64,000 bases of DNA. It comes from Casuarius casuarius. Lineage: Eukaryota; Chordata; Aves; Casuariiformes; Casuariidae. Both the position numbers and the translations under genes were made by a program. Under the pieces are notes generated by a model. It worked only from the letters and a program-made list of their open reading frames with translations, was not told the origin of the DNA and ran no database searches. Location: positions 1,473,446 through 1,537,445 of the forward strand of contig PTFA01000229.1 of assembly GCA_003342895.1 (NCBI GenBank), written 5' to 3'. This document shows, piece by piece, positions 13,501 to 28,500 of the stretch; the stretch's first letter is position 1; each line of letters opens with the position of its first letter.

Positions 13501-16500
13501 AGACAACTAACACTAAATTCTAACACTGCAAGCATTCAGTATGTGTGGTTACACATAAATGAGATCGCTTCACTCTTATGAAACTTCCATGGTCTAACTT
13601 CCTATTTGATGGAAACAAATATTTCTACTGTTCTGTATCTTTTCATATGGTGATATCATATCAGTATTTTTTCCTACTGTTTTGAGATAGCTGTTTTCAA
13701 AAAAAGGCCTAGAAGAAATTAATGAAGAATACCTGCACACAGTTTGCATTTTTGATAGAACATTTATCCGAGCAAGTAAAAGAAATAAAGTCTATCAACA
13801 TAGAATTTAGGAGAAATTTAGGAAGAAACAGCACACAATCTCCTTAATACATATATCAAACACTTATGCAATTTGCTAGCCAAAGCAAAAAATGAATTCT
13901 CAACAATTTTTTATTGTGATGGCTGCTGGTCTGAAGAAGATCATCCATCTTTCAAATCTTCTAAACCAAAACTTATTTCCCTGAGTAGGACAGAATCAGT
14001 ATATGGAAAAAGTTAAACTAGAGAGACTCGTCAGGAGATAATAGAGTCTTTTGACTCACCTGACAGCATGTGAAGAAAAAAGATCAAGTGGCACAGCTCC
14101 CTCTGTCTGTTGCCCTAAGCTGGCTCGGTATTCTTCTAAATTTTCTGCTGCCACGTAGGTAATACTGTAAAAAATAGAACGTGATTAAAGTAACATCAGA
14201 AGTGCTGGTCATGCCTTTGGTGGGTGTGAGCAATGGGTATATGGAAGTCTCTAAAGACTACTTCATACAGCCACTGACTTCAAAGACATTATGCTGGTAT
14301 CTTGGGAAGACAAAATTATATACAACTCGTGTGACTTTGACATAAATAAGCATCTATGATCAAATTAGGTAGCTGAACAGCACAGTTTATTTAGGGTTTG
14401 CCACTGCACTTTAAGTAAATGGTGCTTGGACAGTGACAAAGCACAGCTGAGGCAGTCCTGCTGAAAGATACATTCAAAACAGAGATACCTCGTGCACAGA
14501 CAAACACTGAAGGATCTGGGAGGTGTGCATTCTACGTGCTGGCTGAAAATGCTTCTGGAAGTCAGTATGCAGAAGGTTTTGTGGTTTCTAGGGAAATTTT
14601 GGATCTGTTTCGGGTTTTGGTGAAAAACAATCCATGTGTTTGGACACGCAAACATGTTACACCACATCATCTAAGCTGCAGGGAGCAATCCTCTGCCTGT
14701 GCACAGATCCTTCCTACCACGTCACTGTGCACTTCCAGCCAGCTTGGGACAGCCAGACAGTCGCATTTCACTGGCCAAACAACATGCAGATTCCTGAAGC
14801 CCTGGTATAACCCGATCATGGTTGAACACCAGAAAGAGAAATGGCACAGGCAGACAGAGGCAAGGAAGAAGAATAAGACATGAGGAATCTTTCTTAAAAA
14901 ACTTCCCTTTAGCTGCAAAAGGACATCACGATCAAACTGAGGACCTCTAGATAAAGGAGATAAGCCTACTATAACCAACATTTGTCATGTCAAAAACCTT
15001 TAGTTGTTCAATAAGCAGCTTAGCTAACAGTTCAAAGTCTGCCAAGAGGTAAGGCTGAAGGAAAAAAAAACCCTCAATAAACAGGATGCCCTCCCATCCA
15101 TCACATCACTGAAAAAAATACGAGCAGATCTCCTCACAGAACAGGCAGGGCAAAAAAAAATACATTTTCACTACTTCATAGAGATATGGAAGCCACTGAA
15201 GATCCTTCAGCTTAGAGGCTGTTTGTTTACTGAAGCCCTTCTCCTGTTCATCACGCTCTGAAACGGCCAATGATTCCTTTTCCCATTGGTTTTCTGCTGA
15301 ATACAGCAAGTGGCAGAAAGCAGAGCAAATAAACTTTTGTATCACTAACACACTCTATCCAAAACACTCTACCCACATTATCATAGAGAGTACCTTATTT
15401 GTCTCCTTCATCCATGCCCAAGCATGTTCCCTACCTCCCTTCATAGTCACCATATCTTGAAAAGTGCAGTAGATGGCTACTAAGGCTGTATAGTCCCTAA
15501 ATACTATCACTTGGTTTTTTTTCCTCTCCCTTGAAATCTATTCCCTCTTCTGCACTAGCCTTTTTTCAAGCACAACAGTATGTCATGTATTCAAAGTGCT
15601 TCCATTCTGAAATGCTCAGAAGGTAACACACAATAAGGAACAGTCAACATAAGGTCACTGATTTTTATCTGTCTTTCCTGAGGGCATGCCAGAACCAAAG
15701 AACACACAACAGCACAACATACCTACTCTACCAAGCCTAAACAGTGAAATGGAGAGAACGAAGAGGGGAAAGAATGGAAATTATGATTTTAGAAATAATC
15801 TTTGAAAAGTTCTTCAGTTTTTGAAAGTGACCATAACTGCTCATCAGCCATCTCCAATTCCATAAGTGTTTAATGTGCTGTATTATGCTCATAAAACTCT
15901 CACAGTGACAAAGGCTGCTACAGATGTTCCATCCGGTAAGCCCGTAAGACTCTTGCCATTATAAAAGCCACAAAATGTGCAAATTGCATTTCAGTGAAAG
16001 AAAATGCATCATTCATCCAGTTATGTTCACCTATCCCTCAAATTCATCAATTTTCACCCCATAAAAATAAGTAGGAAATAATACATTTTCCCCTGAAAGG
16101 CAGCTGCAATAAAGACACCAGAATTACAAGCAATGTTTCTGCTGGCTGGAACATTTGGACCATCTCCTTTATGCTCAACTCTAGCTGGAAGCTATTGTTT
16201 GTAGCACAGAAAGGAGAATGGCAGGCTCTTAAATGGGAAACAGATGCACCAAGGCTCAAGATTCGGCCCAGATGTAGACAGCAGAGAGTGACTGCTGATG
16301 GTAGACTGTCCAGCATGGTTCAACTTTTGCCCAGTCCTTTCATGCAGGGAGCACAAGGCAAATGATTTTGCTGGGTCCCAAGGTCGAAGGGTAGTAGCAG
16401 TCCTTCCCCCTCACCTCATACCTTCATGCAACATCAGCATGAGGGATCAGCTAAAGGGGGAGGGAAAGCATATGCTCTCCAACATCTGGGATACCTTCTA

Positions 16501-19500
16501 GATTAATTATATCAGTGAATAACAAACATTGTGCTAGGGTACTCAAAAGCTACAGCTCAAAGGATGCTCTTGAAGAGCCTTAACGTTACTTAGTAATACC
16601 TCCCCACAGCTCTGTTAGGTAGGTATCTGTATTGTGCAGTGCACAGAAACTGAGAAGTAAAGCAGTTCGCTCTGTCATTTTAAACCTGGCCAACTAAGAC
16701 TGAACAACTGAATTATCTAATTAATTTCCACAGATGGATTTAAGTTTAGACTGTATCATTGGGAGCTATTAGATTTTAGCTCTTCTGAGAATTACATTAT
16801 TTCTATTTTAGTGTTTTATCTATAGATCTAACTGCCTAATTTTATGCAAAGTAACATTCCATATATTTTAGCTGTTTGCTCTTATCTGAAAATAAACATC
16901 AATAATGCTTCATCTATTTCACAAATATAATCCAGAATATTCCCTTGAATATTGCAAAATATCATAACAATTTAAAACTAAATTACACAGATCAAATGCA
17001 GGAAAAGGTGTGTTCTCTGTAGGACTTCATCTGCTTCTTCCTTGCTAATTTCCCAAGTTCAGTTAACTGGAAAGGTTTCCCTAGCTGCTCTTATTAGCTA
17101 AGCTATATTACTGATGTGACAGGCAGTCAGAGTCCCCCTTCCCTCTCTCCTTTGCACGTTATTACTGAAATGAAGATGAATGCGCAAAGATAGCTCTGCT
17201 GAAAATTAGAGTTTTAGGGAGTGTGTTCAGTAGAAATTCATCTTTGCTGAGTGGCTATCTCTCCTCCTCCATTTGTTAGGCTGCTTTCTGTGAGATGCAG
17301 CAAGATCAGATTGTACTGATGCCCTTGGATTTACCTTTGGATTTTGCATCTGCCAAGAACTTGTTCCCTTTCTAGTATTCGGATATAACCTCACAGCCAT
17401 CAAATTTGTTTCTCATAGCTACCACAGTTCCCGTCTTGGAGGTCTCAGTGAGGTCTGAAGATGCCCACCACCACCCTGCCCTGCCCAGCGCATGCCCCCA
17501 GCCAGACCTCGCTGCCAGGCCCGTAACAGCGAGCGTGCGGGCGTAAGGACCTCTGCTGACCTACTGCTTCGGGGGAAATAACAAACCAGGCACCTGGACT
17601 GGTATCTGCTTTAAAATGCCACAGGGAGGAAAGAAAGAATAAGAGAGGCAAATGTGAGGAAACAGGGAGGAAGACAGAGAAAACAGAGGAAACAAGCAAA
17701 TGACTGCTTTACTACTGTGTTGCATTTCTTATCTGCAGGAGAAGCTGAGATTCAACAATTTCAAGGGAAAGTATATGCAAAGTTCAATCATTCCTGCTCT
17801 TTCATAGCTGTTCAGCTCTAAGGAGAAAGTGTTGTTTCCTTTTTTGAGAGATACAACCCCCCCCCCCCCCACAGAGATATGCACTAGCAATGAAAGCAGT
17901 GACAATGGAAACACCAAATGGTGTACATACGAAAACATCTTGTAAACACAACACTGCATGCAGTACAGAGGAACATTTATCACATGCTTGACTGAACAGC
18001 CACACAAAAAACCTTGAAACATCAACAAACCAAATAACGAAGTATGTAAAATATTCAGGACAAATTACTGTCATTAACACTTAAGGTCTAATCTGAACCT
18101 TTTTATATATGACAAAAGTAAAATGTAAGTAAGTGCCACAGAAAATATGACACTGAGATTAATCCAGATATCAGTACATCATACTCATGCCAATTCTATC
18201 AGTGAACCCTATACACACACACACAGGTGCTCTAAGCACATCTGGGATGGCTAACATAGATAAAATTAAAAATATAATTGTTTTAGAATAGAGGTGAGTT
18301 CATTCCAGTCTTAGGAAGCATGCTCCAATCTTCAGGTTTAAAGCCATAAAGATTTGTAGAAGCATACGCATCCACGTACACACAAACACACTTTTGCATC
18401 TACATACACACACACATGCACACACACAAACACACACCCAGAATATGTACCTATATCTGGATATATCCCTGACATTATGGATGTCATAAAAGCATGAAAT
18501 GATTTTACAGACAAGTTGCAACACAGAGCCATAATGAGTTTTTGAATCACCAATACTCACACATAAAAGAGGGCCTGATCATCAGCAGGTGCTGGAGAAG
18601 ATCTAGAATGTGAAGCATATGATGCAGCATCTTTTTACAATGGTGTTAACAAATGTCAATGTCTCATGCTGAATGTGCGAGGCATACTTAGGTAGTTAAA
18701 AGTGTGAGCTNCTTTTTTTTTTTTTTGCTTTCTCCTTTTTCTTTTCCTTTTTCTTTCTCCCATTCCACGTCCACTCTGTCTACATCTCCCCCAGAAAGCA
18801 TTTGCACTTTATTAGTGTCTATAGCAGTGATTATTAACAAGCACGGAAAAATGGAATTGCAATGAATATTGTACTCCTTGATCAGGAATTCATCCCCATA
18901 CTTCAGTTTAAGGCAGGTGAATTCTGATTCAGCTCAGTAATTATCTTGCAGATGTTACAAGCAGCTGCTGCTGAGCACAAACCCCTGGCTGTTATTGCAG
19001 AAATGTAAGAACTCCTGGCAAGGTAGAGTGAGAAATGAAACAGAATGCATTCTGGTAAGGCCACACATCTGGTTTTCCACACACAAAGGGGGAAATTAAA
19101 TAAATCTGGAACTCAGATTGCTGGTTCTTGAACTATTAAAAATCAAATTTCCTTGAATAAAATAAAACAAAATCTTATGTATCAAGTAAAAATGGCTTGA
19201 TGTTTGCTCAGAAAATAACATTTGCCACTGAAAACACAGCTTTGAAATTAAAATACTTCTGCTGAATTACCTTTTGGGGTCACTCTGGTACCCAAAAAAG
19301 CTCAGCTTAACAGCTGAGATCCCAACCTTGAAGCCCTGTATGGACAACGAGGAGTAATAATCAAGGTGGCCACATTTGAGTGGTTGTGCACTCTTGTTTC
19401 CCTAGGACAACAACGCAGAGACTCAATTTTTGCTTTGTTTGAAAGGCAAGCACTTAAATCACAGAGACTTCCTGCATGGTGGTTCACCATGTTAGCTCTG

Positions 19501-22500
19501 CAGCAGGAGGTTTATATTTCAGCCTTTCGAGCAAATAGGAATCAAAATAGTGCTCCCTATCTCCAAATATCTGATACGGGACATTTCCCCAGACATTTGT
19601 ATCATAATATATTTCCGGAATCTCACACTGCTCTTGAAAGTACAAATTAAAGAGAACTTCAGTTATGTTGACAGAATAGCTTTCTACCAAAACTGTGCAG
19701 GCCAAAAATTTTGTCCTTATTCTTGCAAGCTTTGGAAGCTACCAAAGGATTTGGTCTTTCATTTCTTTGAAATGAAGAAGCTGGCCTCGTTTTGAATCCC
19801 TATCACAGCAATGCACTGAAAAATACGAAGTGAAAGCCAAAAATCTTTGTCAGAATTTGAAGGGCAACTGCTCTTTTCCTGTAAGATCTCTCAGAAAGCT
19901 GGTGCATTTTCCCAGGACAGCTGAATATTCATGTCTTAGATGAGATTTTTGTCATCCAGACATATCTGCAAAACGACTATGACTACAAAACAAAACTTCT
20001 GTTCACATAGCGTAAAATGTAGCAGCTATAAAAGGATAAGCACAAATAATGAACACATCTGTGTTTGATTACATAACTTTGTCATTAATAAAAGACTCCT
20101 CAAAGAAAAATGGTGCTGTTGCATTTGTGTATCTATGCAGACATACACGCACATGCACGCGCACATACCAATTCGATTTCAGTAATAGCAGTGGGAATTA
20201 AAATACAGTTTGAAAGCTTAGAACAATACCCAATTTCATGTTTTATCACTACTGGTTCACTTGTATGTGTGACAGCATTGACAATAATGTAATTCATTAT
20301 ATGAGCATATCCCATCATCTAAAGAAGCTTGCATTAAATCCTAAACACATGATGGCTATGTGGTAGACAATTAAACCTACTGCCTATAGTGAAGATTCCC
20401 TGCATAGCTGTTCCCTCAAAAGCCAGATCTGTTCAAAACTATAACAGTCTGAGGGGAAGAAGGGAATGTTGTAAAGGCCCATTCGATTGATAGAAACTAC
20501 ATGATTACCTGCCACTTGCACTGAGCTGTTCCTTTTCAAGGCCACTCTCCTAAATAAGCAGAGGCTTCTAGTACAGACAGCTCCAGTAATGCCACCAGCA
20601 GACCTGATCCAATCCACGTTAACATGGATTTCAGAAAAACAGCTAACAGTTTCTTTGAGCTGTAAGTCCAGCATTTACAGGTCTGGAATTCTGTCCATAC
20701 ACTTAGGAACCTGCCATTTCTAGATGGTGTGCATGTTGGCAAAGTCAACTCCACAACCATAACAGCTAGAAAAAAAAATCACTTTAAAAAAAGTTAAAAT
20801 TTTGTAAGTTGACAGAGCTTGAAAAGAAGAAATTTTAATCATCAAGGAAGTGGATTTTTCAAGCCTTCTATTAAAAAATGCAAGCTTTAAGGAGTACTCC
20901 AAAGAACAAACATTTATGTACTAGAACAGCAGCTCCTTTACATATACTAATAAAAACTTGGAAGTGACTTCACAAAACAGATTGTTTCTACTGTTTCTCA
21001 CAGATGTACTGAAAATTTCATAAACATTATTTTTCTGCATTAACATCATGTGTCATACTTTCTGTCTGGCAGTCAAAAGCAAAATCCATTAGAAAGATAA
21101 CCATCAAATAAAATCATTTGTGCAATGGCCAGGACAGTTCATGTTTCAGAAACACTAATACCTCACCAAAAGTCTTACTTTCTTTAAAAGAGTCATACTG
21201 TGAAGGCAGAAATCCGCCTGCAACTCTCTAAAAATGACAATCCTGGATCAAACAGCCTGATTTTGAAAAAAATCCAACCAAACCCATATTAAATACTCAC
21301 GGTCATCCTATTCCTTCAGTAAAGCCACTCAAGACAGTAGTGATGATGATAACTAACGACAATGGCTTTTCTAAAAACATCCAAAGTCCCTTGCACAAAT
21401 GATTTTATCTTTCAAACCCACGAAGCTGTAATTTGAAGATGAATTATCCATATGAAGCTGCAATTTAAGGGTGAATTCACATGGTAAAAGCAAACAAACA
21501 AAATTCTGATTTAGGATATTTATGGACAATTTTTAATTATTAGCCTTTTCCTACCGTAATTCATATTCTAGCTTTACCTACTTTATATCTGGTCCAATGA
21601 GTGAATGCCTCCTTAGCATAGCCCGGGCTTGTGCATTGGTTAAGTTAGACGTTGATTCTTCATTAATGGACAGGATACAGTCCCCGACACCAATCCGTCC
21701 ATCACGACTTATTGAGCCTCCGTGGATGACGCTGCGGACTATCATTCCTGAGCCATCTTTATTGGAACTTACCGTCATCCCTACAGTGAAACAGGCATGC
21801 AACAGACAACAGTTAATCCTCACCTTTATAAAGGTCAAAATACTCTCTACTGCTCTGAGTCCAAAAGGAGAGAATGTGAACTGAGGCTAGGAAGGTAAAA
21901 GCTAGCCAACCAAGTTGCCAGTGTCAGCAAAGCTATATGCATTGCTCATGTTATCCTTGCATCTCCTTCTTCCCAACAGGAGACAGGAGTTACAAAGCAC
22001 AATCACAATATAATTGCCTTGTGTTGTCTCATATATCAGGCTTAATACCAAACAAACAAACAAGCAAACAAAAAACAGAGAGCAAGACAAAATTTAAGCC
22101 ACAAAAACCCAACCAAACAAACAGAAAAAGAACAAACAGATCTCAACCAAAAGGGTAATGAAATTGATTCTAAAACAAGTTAAATTCATCACTCTTCTGT
22201 ATGTTTCACTGAGTTCATACTTCACATTTTGCTGTGCTTTGTGGGGGTTCTGTTTGGAAAGAAAAGAGGGAGGTGGCTAAGGCTAAAAGGATTAAATGCC
22301 AAAGAAGCGTGGGCCCAGTAACCCAGCTGAACTGCACATTCTTCGTCCCCGGCGCAAGGCCTGAATCAGACCCCAGCAGAGACAGCTGCTGCCTTCCCGC
22401 TGCCCGTGGTGGGCTCAGCAGAGCATCCTGCAGCAGCCCACACAGTACTGAAGGATACAGAATATTCCTTGATTCCTACATGACTATCCTACCTGTGGCA

Positions 22501-25500
22501 CAGCAGTGCACTGCTTCTCTAGATTTACACACCATTTAACCCCACATTCTTTTCCCTAAAGGGAAGTGAGAAAGAAATGCTCATTCCTCCCCCCTCCTCA
22601 TTCCCCTTTTGCTTCTGACTTATTCTTAGTATAGGGTTTCACATGTCTTTGTGAATTTTCTCACGTGCACGAGTTCTCACTGTTATTTTCAGGGCAGCTG
22701 GTGCTCAGGAAATGAACCTCGATGACAGCTCTAGGGAAAAGTGCTCTGCCCTAAGCCAGACAAGAGAAAGGTACCTGCAGGGATAGCAGAGTCTTCTCCC
22801 CCCAGTAGTGTTGGACTTCTACTGTCTTAATATCACAAAAGTTATTTTTATTCTTTTTTGTGGAGGGACAAACACAGAAGCTGTCCCTTAGTAACAACAT
22901 CAAGCAGCTGAAGGAAGAGTGCCTTACAGAGCAAGATTTCCTGGAGAAAGAGACAGTGACAACCCCACTTGTGTTCTCCTGGTTTTGCAAGCAAACGTCA
23001 AGTTAACAAACCCTGCTAGCACAGTCCTGTATCTGCAGACCTCTACCATCTTGTCCAGGCTGTGAACGGAAGGAAGAGGATCTCCAAGGTGATAGCTACG
23101 CACAGCAAAAGCTCCCACAACACTAATTATGAAAAGAACCTAACCATTTATATACACACATGGCTACAGAAGGCAAAGATTGAACATATTACTCTATAAA
23201 CTGATACTCTGGGAGACAGACTACAGAATATGTACTGGCTGAGCAGGTTTTAGAAAACAGCTCTAACCCCCAGAGTACACAAACTCAGCGAACCATACAA
23301 ACATCTGCCTCTACATCTGTCTGAGAAAAAAAAAATACTGCAACCTTAGAGAACAACACTAATATTCACTTGTGCTTTTTAGGACTCCTTCCAGAAACTG
23401 CAGAGCTTTTATCAGTCTTGGCTCCCCACATCCATTTGCAGCTGAGATCAGCATAGCCGTCAAACTATAAAAAGAAGGTGGCTCTGACTAGCAAGGAGCT
23501 GTCCAATAATCTTCTTAGACACAGGAATACACCTGTCTATTTTGGTATATGGAAGTGATTGTTTAATATTTTGGAAAGAACACAAACCCATCTTCATGAT
23601 GGCAACTAATATTAAAGAGACGAAAGATTATGGAATTATTAAAGATTGGAGATTTATATTTAGGATTTTCCAGGTAATTATGTCAGCTGTGGTTAGGCTA
23701 GTTGCATTTAATGTAATTTAAATACAAGTATATCAGACTTATGATACAGACACACAATGCCTCTGATTCATCTCTTGCTATTAGAGAACGTATACCATAG
23801 AGATATACTGCCTGTCTTCTGCCTCCTAGGTTAGTGGTGTTACAATGCTGAACACATCACAGATGGAAATTTTAAGTGCTATTCTAGGGTGGATGCCCTA
23901 GTATTTACATTCACATAATCTTTCCAACAAAGATCTCTCTACAGATGTGCTCGCACAGGTTATGCAGTCACATCTGAAGGCAGACATAGTTCTGCACTGG
24001 ATTACAGGTAGCACACACAGAAAAGCCAATTTCTTAGGAAACAACTAAAATGTGGTTTAAAACTCTGAGCCTATGTCTATTGCTTGATGAAGCCAATAAC
24101 ACAGTTTTACTAAGGTTAGCATAGTAGTACTTGAGAAAAATATGACTCCACTTTTCTATGGTGACATCCTCATTACAACATAACTGCAACTCTGGTATCA
24201 CACATTAGACAGCTACAGGTGAAAAATGTAAATGTCACTGCCAAGTCACCAATATATCACAGAAATCCTATCACAGATGCCCTCTTTCATGCGGGTGCTC
24301 AGTGCTCTTACTTTTCTGAATCACGCTCAAAAGCTTACAGCTCCAGTTATGGCTGGATTTGAACAGCTATTGCAAGCTATAAGTGATGTCATTCAAAAGG
24401 AAAAAAAAATGCCAGTTCTCAACTGAAATAATTGATGCAGCTGCAGCTTTCAACTTCATTCACAGCTCTTGATTTAGCTCCTTTTGTAAAAATGAAAGTT
24501 AAAAGCAGTGCAGCCATGTGTGTAAATTGGTCACCATGCCCAGGCGGCACACCAGACCAGAGCACTGACTGGAAGAAAGAGTCTACAGTCAAAACCCAGG
24601 AGAAAGCATAATTCACGTTCATTACATGGATACACAATGAGATGCTATTCTTGCTTTTCATGCTTCTAATGTCTGACAGTTCTCACCCCACCCCAGGCTT
24701 ATATTTTTATGCTTTATTGTTATGTGTGTCATGAAATGTGCTTTGTATGCTCACTGCATTTACAATAGTCATAGCCATACAGGAAACACACAGCTCTACT
24801 TAGCTAAGAAGTTATTACTAACAAAATTGTTTTAACAGAATCCAAATGCCTGGGACTGCACTGTGTCCTGCTTTCTCTGCACCCTGGCAGTGAGGTCAGT
24901 AAGCCAGTAGCTATCCAAGCACGCCAAGCAACTCAGCTAAAGATGTTTCCCATTAAAGGGATCATTGATCTGATTTTCATAAATACTGGGGCACTCAAGG
25001 ATACAAATGCAATTCAATAGCAAGTAAGTGAACAGCTTCTTTAGACCCTTTGGAGTAACCCCAGAAAGCAGGATCCTTTGCTATTTATATACATTTGAAA
25101 GTCTAGTCTGCAACCCTTTGACCAAAGTTTTTTTCATGACAGAGTACAGAACTCCTTGGCTATATCATGTTTTTTCACTGTATTACATAAACTTAGAGAT
25201 AACAAAAAATAGTATATTAAAATACGCTATTTACATTTAGGAGTGACTAAACTTCTCTTCTTTACGGAAAAAAAAGAAAATCTCATTGAGACTGGACACT
25301 TTACTTCTCTGTTGAAGGTGATTACAGTTGTATCCACTATCATCACAGCTGAATAGACCAAGAGCTGCAAAGAATCAGACATTAATATTTTTTCATGCTT
25401 TCCCCACTAAAATGAAAACGTTCAGTCACTTCTTTCAAAACAGAAAACACAGGAGAGAAATAAAAATACATGTTCCTGAATAGGTCACACAAAATGTTAA

Positions 25501-28500
25501 CATTAGCTACCTTACCTAAACTTGAATTGCCTTTTGCGATAGTGATAGTCCTCTCATACATGTTTTTGACTGAATTTGGGACTGTGGAACCTCCCTCCAC
25601 AGACACTGGGCAGCTCTTTTCCATTAAAAGCACTTGATCCTGACACAAAGAAAAATAACATCAGTCCAGAACACCAAGATGGAAAGCATGACCTCAGTTC
25701 ATCCTACCTTATACCAAAACTAGGAGCATAATTAATACAGATTCCTTAAACAATCAGTGGAAAAGTCAGTCCATCAGAGATCAGACTGATACATGTGAGG
25801 TTTCTGTTTTCATCCATATAATACAGAAAGCCTATGGCAAAGTATTGTCTTAACTTAGGGACATCAGTTACACTCTTAAAATTAGTGTGATGAATTTAAG
25901 GCTCTCTGACTCACTCGCCACAGATGTCTAACAATATCCCAAGACTTAAAAAAAAAAAAAAAAGAAAAGAAAAAATTATAAGAAACAACAGCTCTTTTAA
26001 GAACTCCTTAATAAATCACAGCATGGTAGGAATATAAACACATGTCATAGTGACTGTCATTAGGAAAAACTGTGTTTACACACTGTAGCGTGACAGACTA
26101 GTCTGTGAGTTGAACTGCGTGACCTCGCGTGAGCACCAAAACGTAGGGAATGCACACAAATTCATCCCTTGGCTTCCCAGTCCTAGCTCCTAGCTATGCG
26201 CCTCCCACCCCTCAGCAGAGGTTAACAGGTGAGAAGAAAAGCCTTGCTCTAGCAAGGCCAGCTGCCCAACTGTGGTTCACCAGTGTCTACTGCTGTGAGA
26301 AATGAGCGGATTTTTATAACCCCCATACCTCCAATCTCTGGGAAATGGCTACCTTTAAAAGGCTACCATAAATCATCTCCTGTTCTGGCTCTATATCCAT
26401 ATGCTTTGATGTGATTTATCGCATCTGACTCTGACATTTATAATCAAATAACCATGCATGGCTGTTAGCCAGCGTCAATTTCTGTAGGAGATTTTTTATG
26501 ATTTAATATAGTCTTTCTATGGTTATTTTTTTCTTTTTAAAAAATCTTTACTTTTCCAGTGGGATCCAGCTGATTTGTAGTAGCAAGGTTTGTATTTCGT
26601 GCATCTTCTGCTGCTGGCTGAGGTCCAGCCCAAGTTGCTGTGTTTTCATTATCATTTTGGTTGATATTCGAAACATCCAGAGGCAGAAGTTCTTTGTCAG
26701 TAAAACCAGTGGCAGTTTCCAAGCTCTTGCCCGCTAGGGACATTTTTTCTCTCACTCTTTGATTCAGATCTATGTTGTACAGATTCTTGCTGGATACCTG
26801 GAAATCAGCTGCAGTGTTTGAGCTTTCCTCCCCAACAGCCTGTTAAACAGAGGAGACGGTAAACAACCAACACTCTTTTCTAACATAATTAAGATGTATA
26901 TGTTACGATAAAATCTTCAATAGAAGTTAATTTTACAGAATGTAAATACATTTATTGTCATGGCAGTATCTTCAGTAGATCCCAACAGGCTTTTTACTAC
27001 AAAATTTACTTGATTCCTCAGACAACTTTTTCCGATTCGTAGTATCAGAAATCCACGAGAGTAACGAGTAACATTACTGCCAAACATTAGAGGCCAAATT
27101 CTAATCTGGCACTCATCAACATAACTCCACTAATTTCAGCAGTGTCAACTCGCGCATTCTCAAACTAGAAATAACTCCAGCAAGTTATTAAAATCAAAGG
27201 GTACAATCATCTTTCTCAGGGAGAAGAACTCTGTAAGACCAAGATCTTTATTCTCAAAACACAAAGCAAACATAGCAAGGTAAGGGAAATTTCAAGTAGC
27301 TTAGGCAATAAGCTTACAATCTGACAATCAAGTTAACTGAGTGATATATATTTTGATATCCCTTTTATACAAGGGAGGAATACAAAAGAAACCTCAGTCA
27401 AACCTGAGCAAAAAATGATCATGGAGGCTTTGAAGTATGACAGCATCAAAATACAACATTGTTATTACAGAAGTTTGGCGAACAGTCCTCATTGCAAGTT
27501 TCATTGGTAATGGCTGCAGTACTAAGGTTAAGCCCTCCATACAAAATTTGCTTATATTTTCAAAATTCCAAGATTACTAACTTCATATATTCATATATAA
27601 GCAATTCCAATAATCACCTTCTGACAAAAAAACCCACAAAACTTTAAATATTCCCTCTTTGAGCTTTCAGAGTAATGCTGAAAATATGTAGGCCATTAGT
27701 CATTAATAAGATGTATCAAGGACACAGAAGTTCTATATCAATACGAGTGATTTTTCTGTCTAACAGTAAAAGTGGACACAAGAACTTCTACCTATGTCTG
27801 TCTCAGCTTTTTATCTACTGGTCCTATTAATACTTCTATTCCTTTTCCCAAAAGTTGGAAAAAGCATGTTTGTCCAATTTATTTTATGGAAGATATTAAA
27901 TCAAAATTCACAAAAGCATTTTGTGGCATTTTGCAATATTGTGCACCAAAGGTGTTAGAACTTTCCTCATCTTTTCACAAAGTGCTTTAATGCTTGCTCT
28001 CCAACACATTTCTAAAAGCAAGCAAATAATACAACTAAAGATATCAGAGGATCCACTTTTCAGACAATAAAAATACCACCTCCTGGAATATAAACATGAG
28101 CAGACAGTCCCTCATGGGGGGACTCCCCTAATTTCAGCCATACTTAAAACAAAGGTCCAACAAAACTAAACGAGACTCAAAAGCAATTGCTTCTTTCTTT
28201 CTGCTGTGTGCAAATTAACATTTCAGTTTTCTTGATATAAAGAAGCATCTAAGTACAAACTTCGGACATAGATGCAAGCTAGCCAGTTCCTGTTTAGATG
28301 TCAGCGCAAACACCATGCACAACTCAGTACAACCCAGGAAAAAGAAAGAAGAAAAAAAGTGGACAATACAGGCACCTATTTCTGGAGAAACTTGTCCCCA
28401 GACAATCATCAAAAACTGTTCACCTGTGAACAATTGCTTTAAGTAACTTCTGAGAAGATAATTGACCAAAGCCTAAATAACACTGATCTGCATGATGTAA

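Larger units (their letters stand above)
14165..21581 (-). other. MPDZ intron e19-e20 (largest)
   Basis: 7.4 kb. It holds a probable MIR-type SINE (16585-16690), a GC-rich patch near 17455-17560, poly-C (17857-17870), CA-rich repeats (18374-18440) and an ambiguous base N at 18711 next to a pyrimidine tract. No coding exon recognised. Confidence 0.75.

Noticed and set aside
24232..24426. Plus-strand frame resembling a small helical protein
   Set aside because: No homology, no promoter or splice context, and intronic position. Length is expected by chance.
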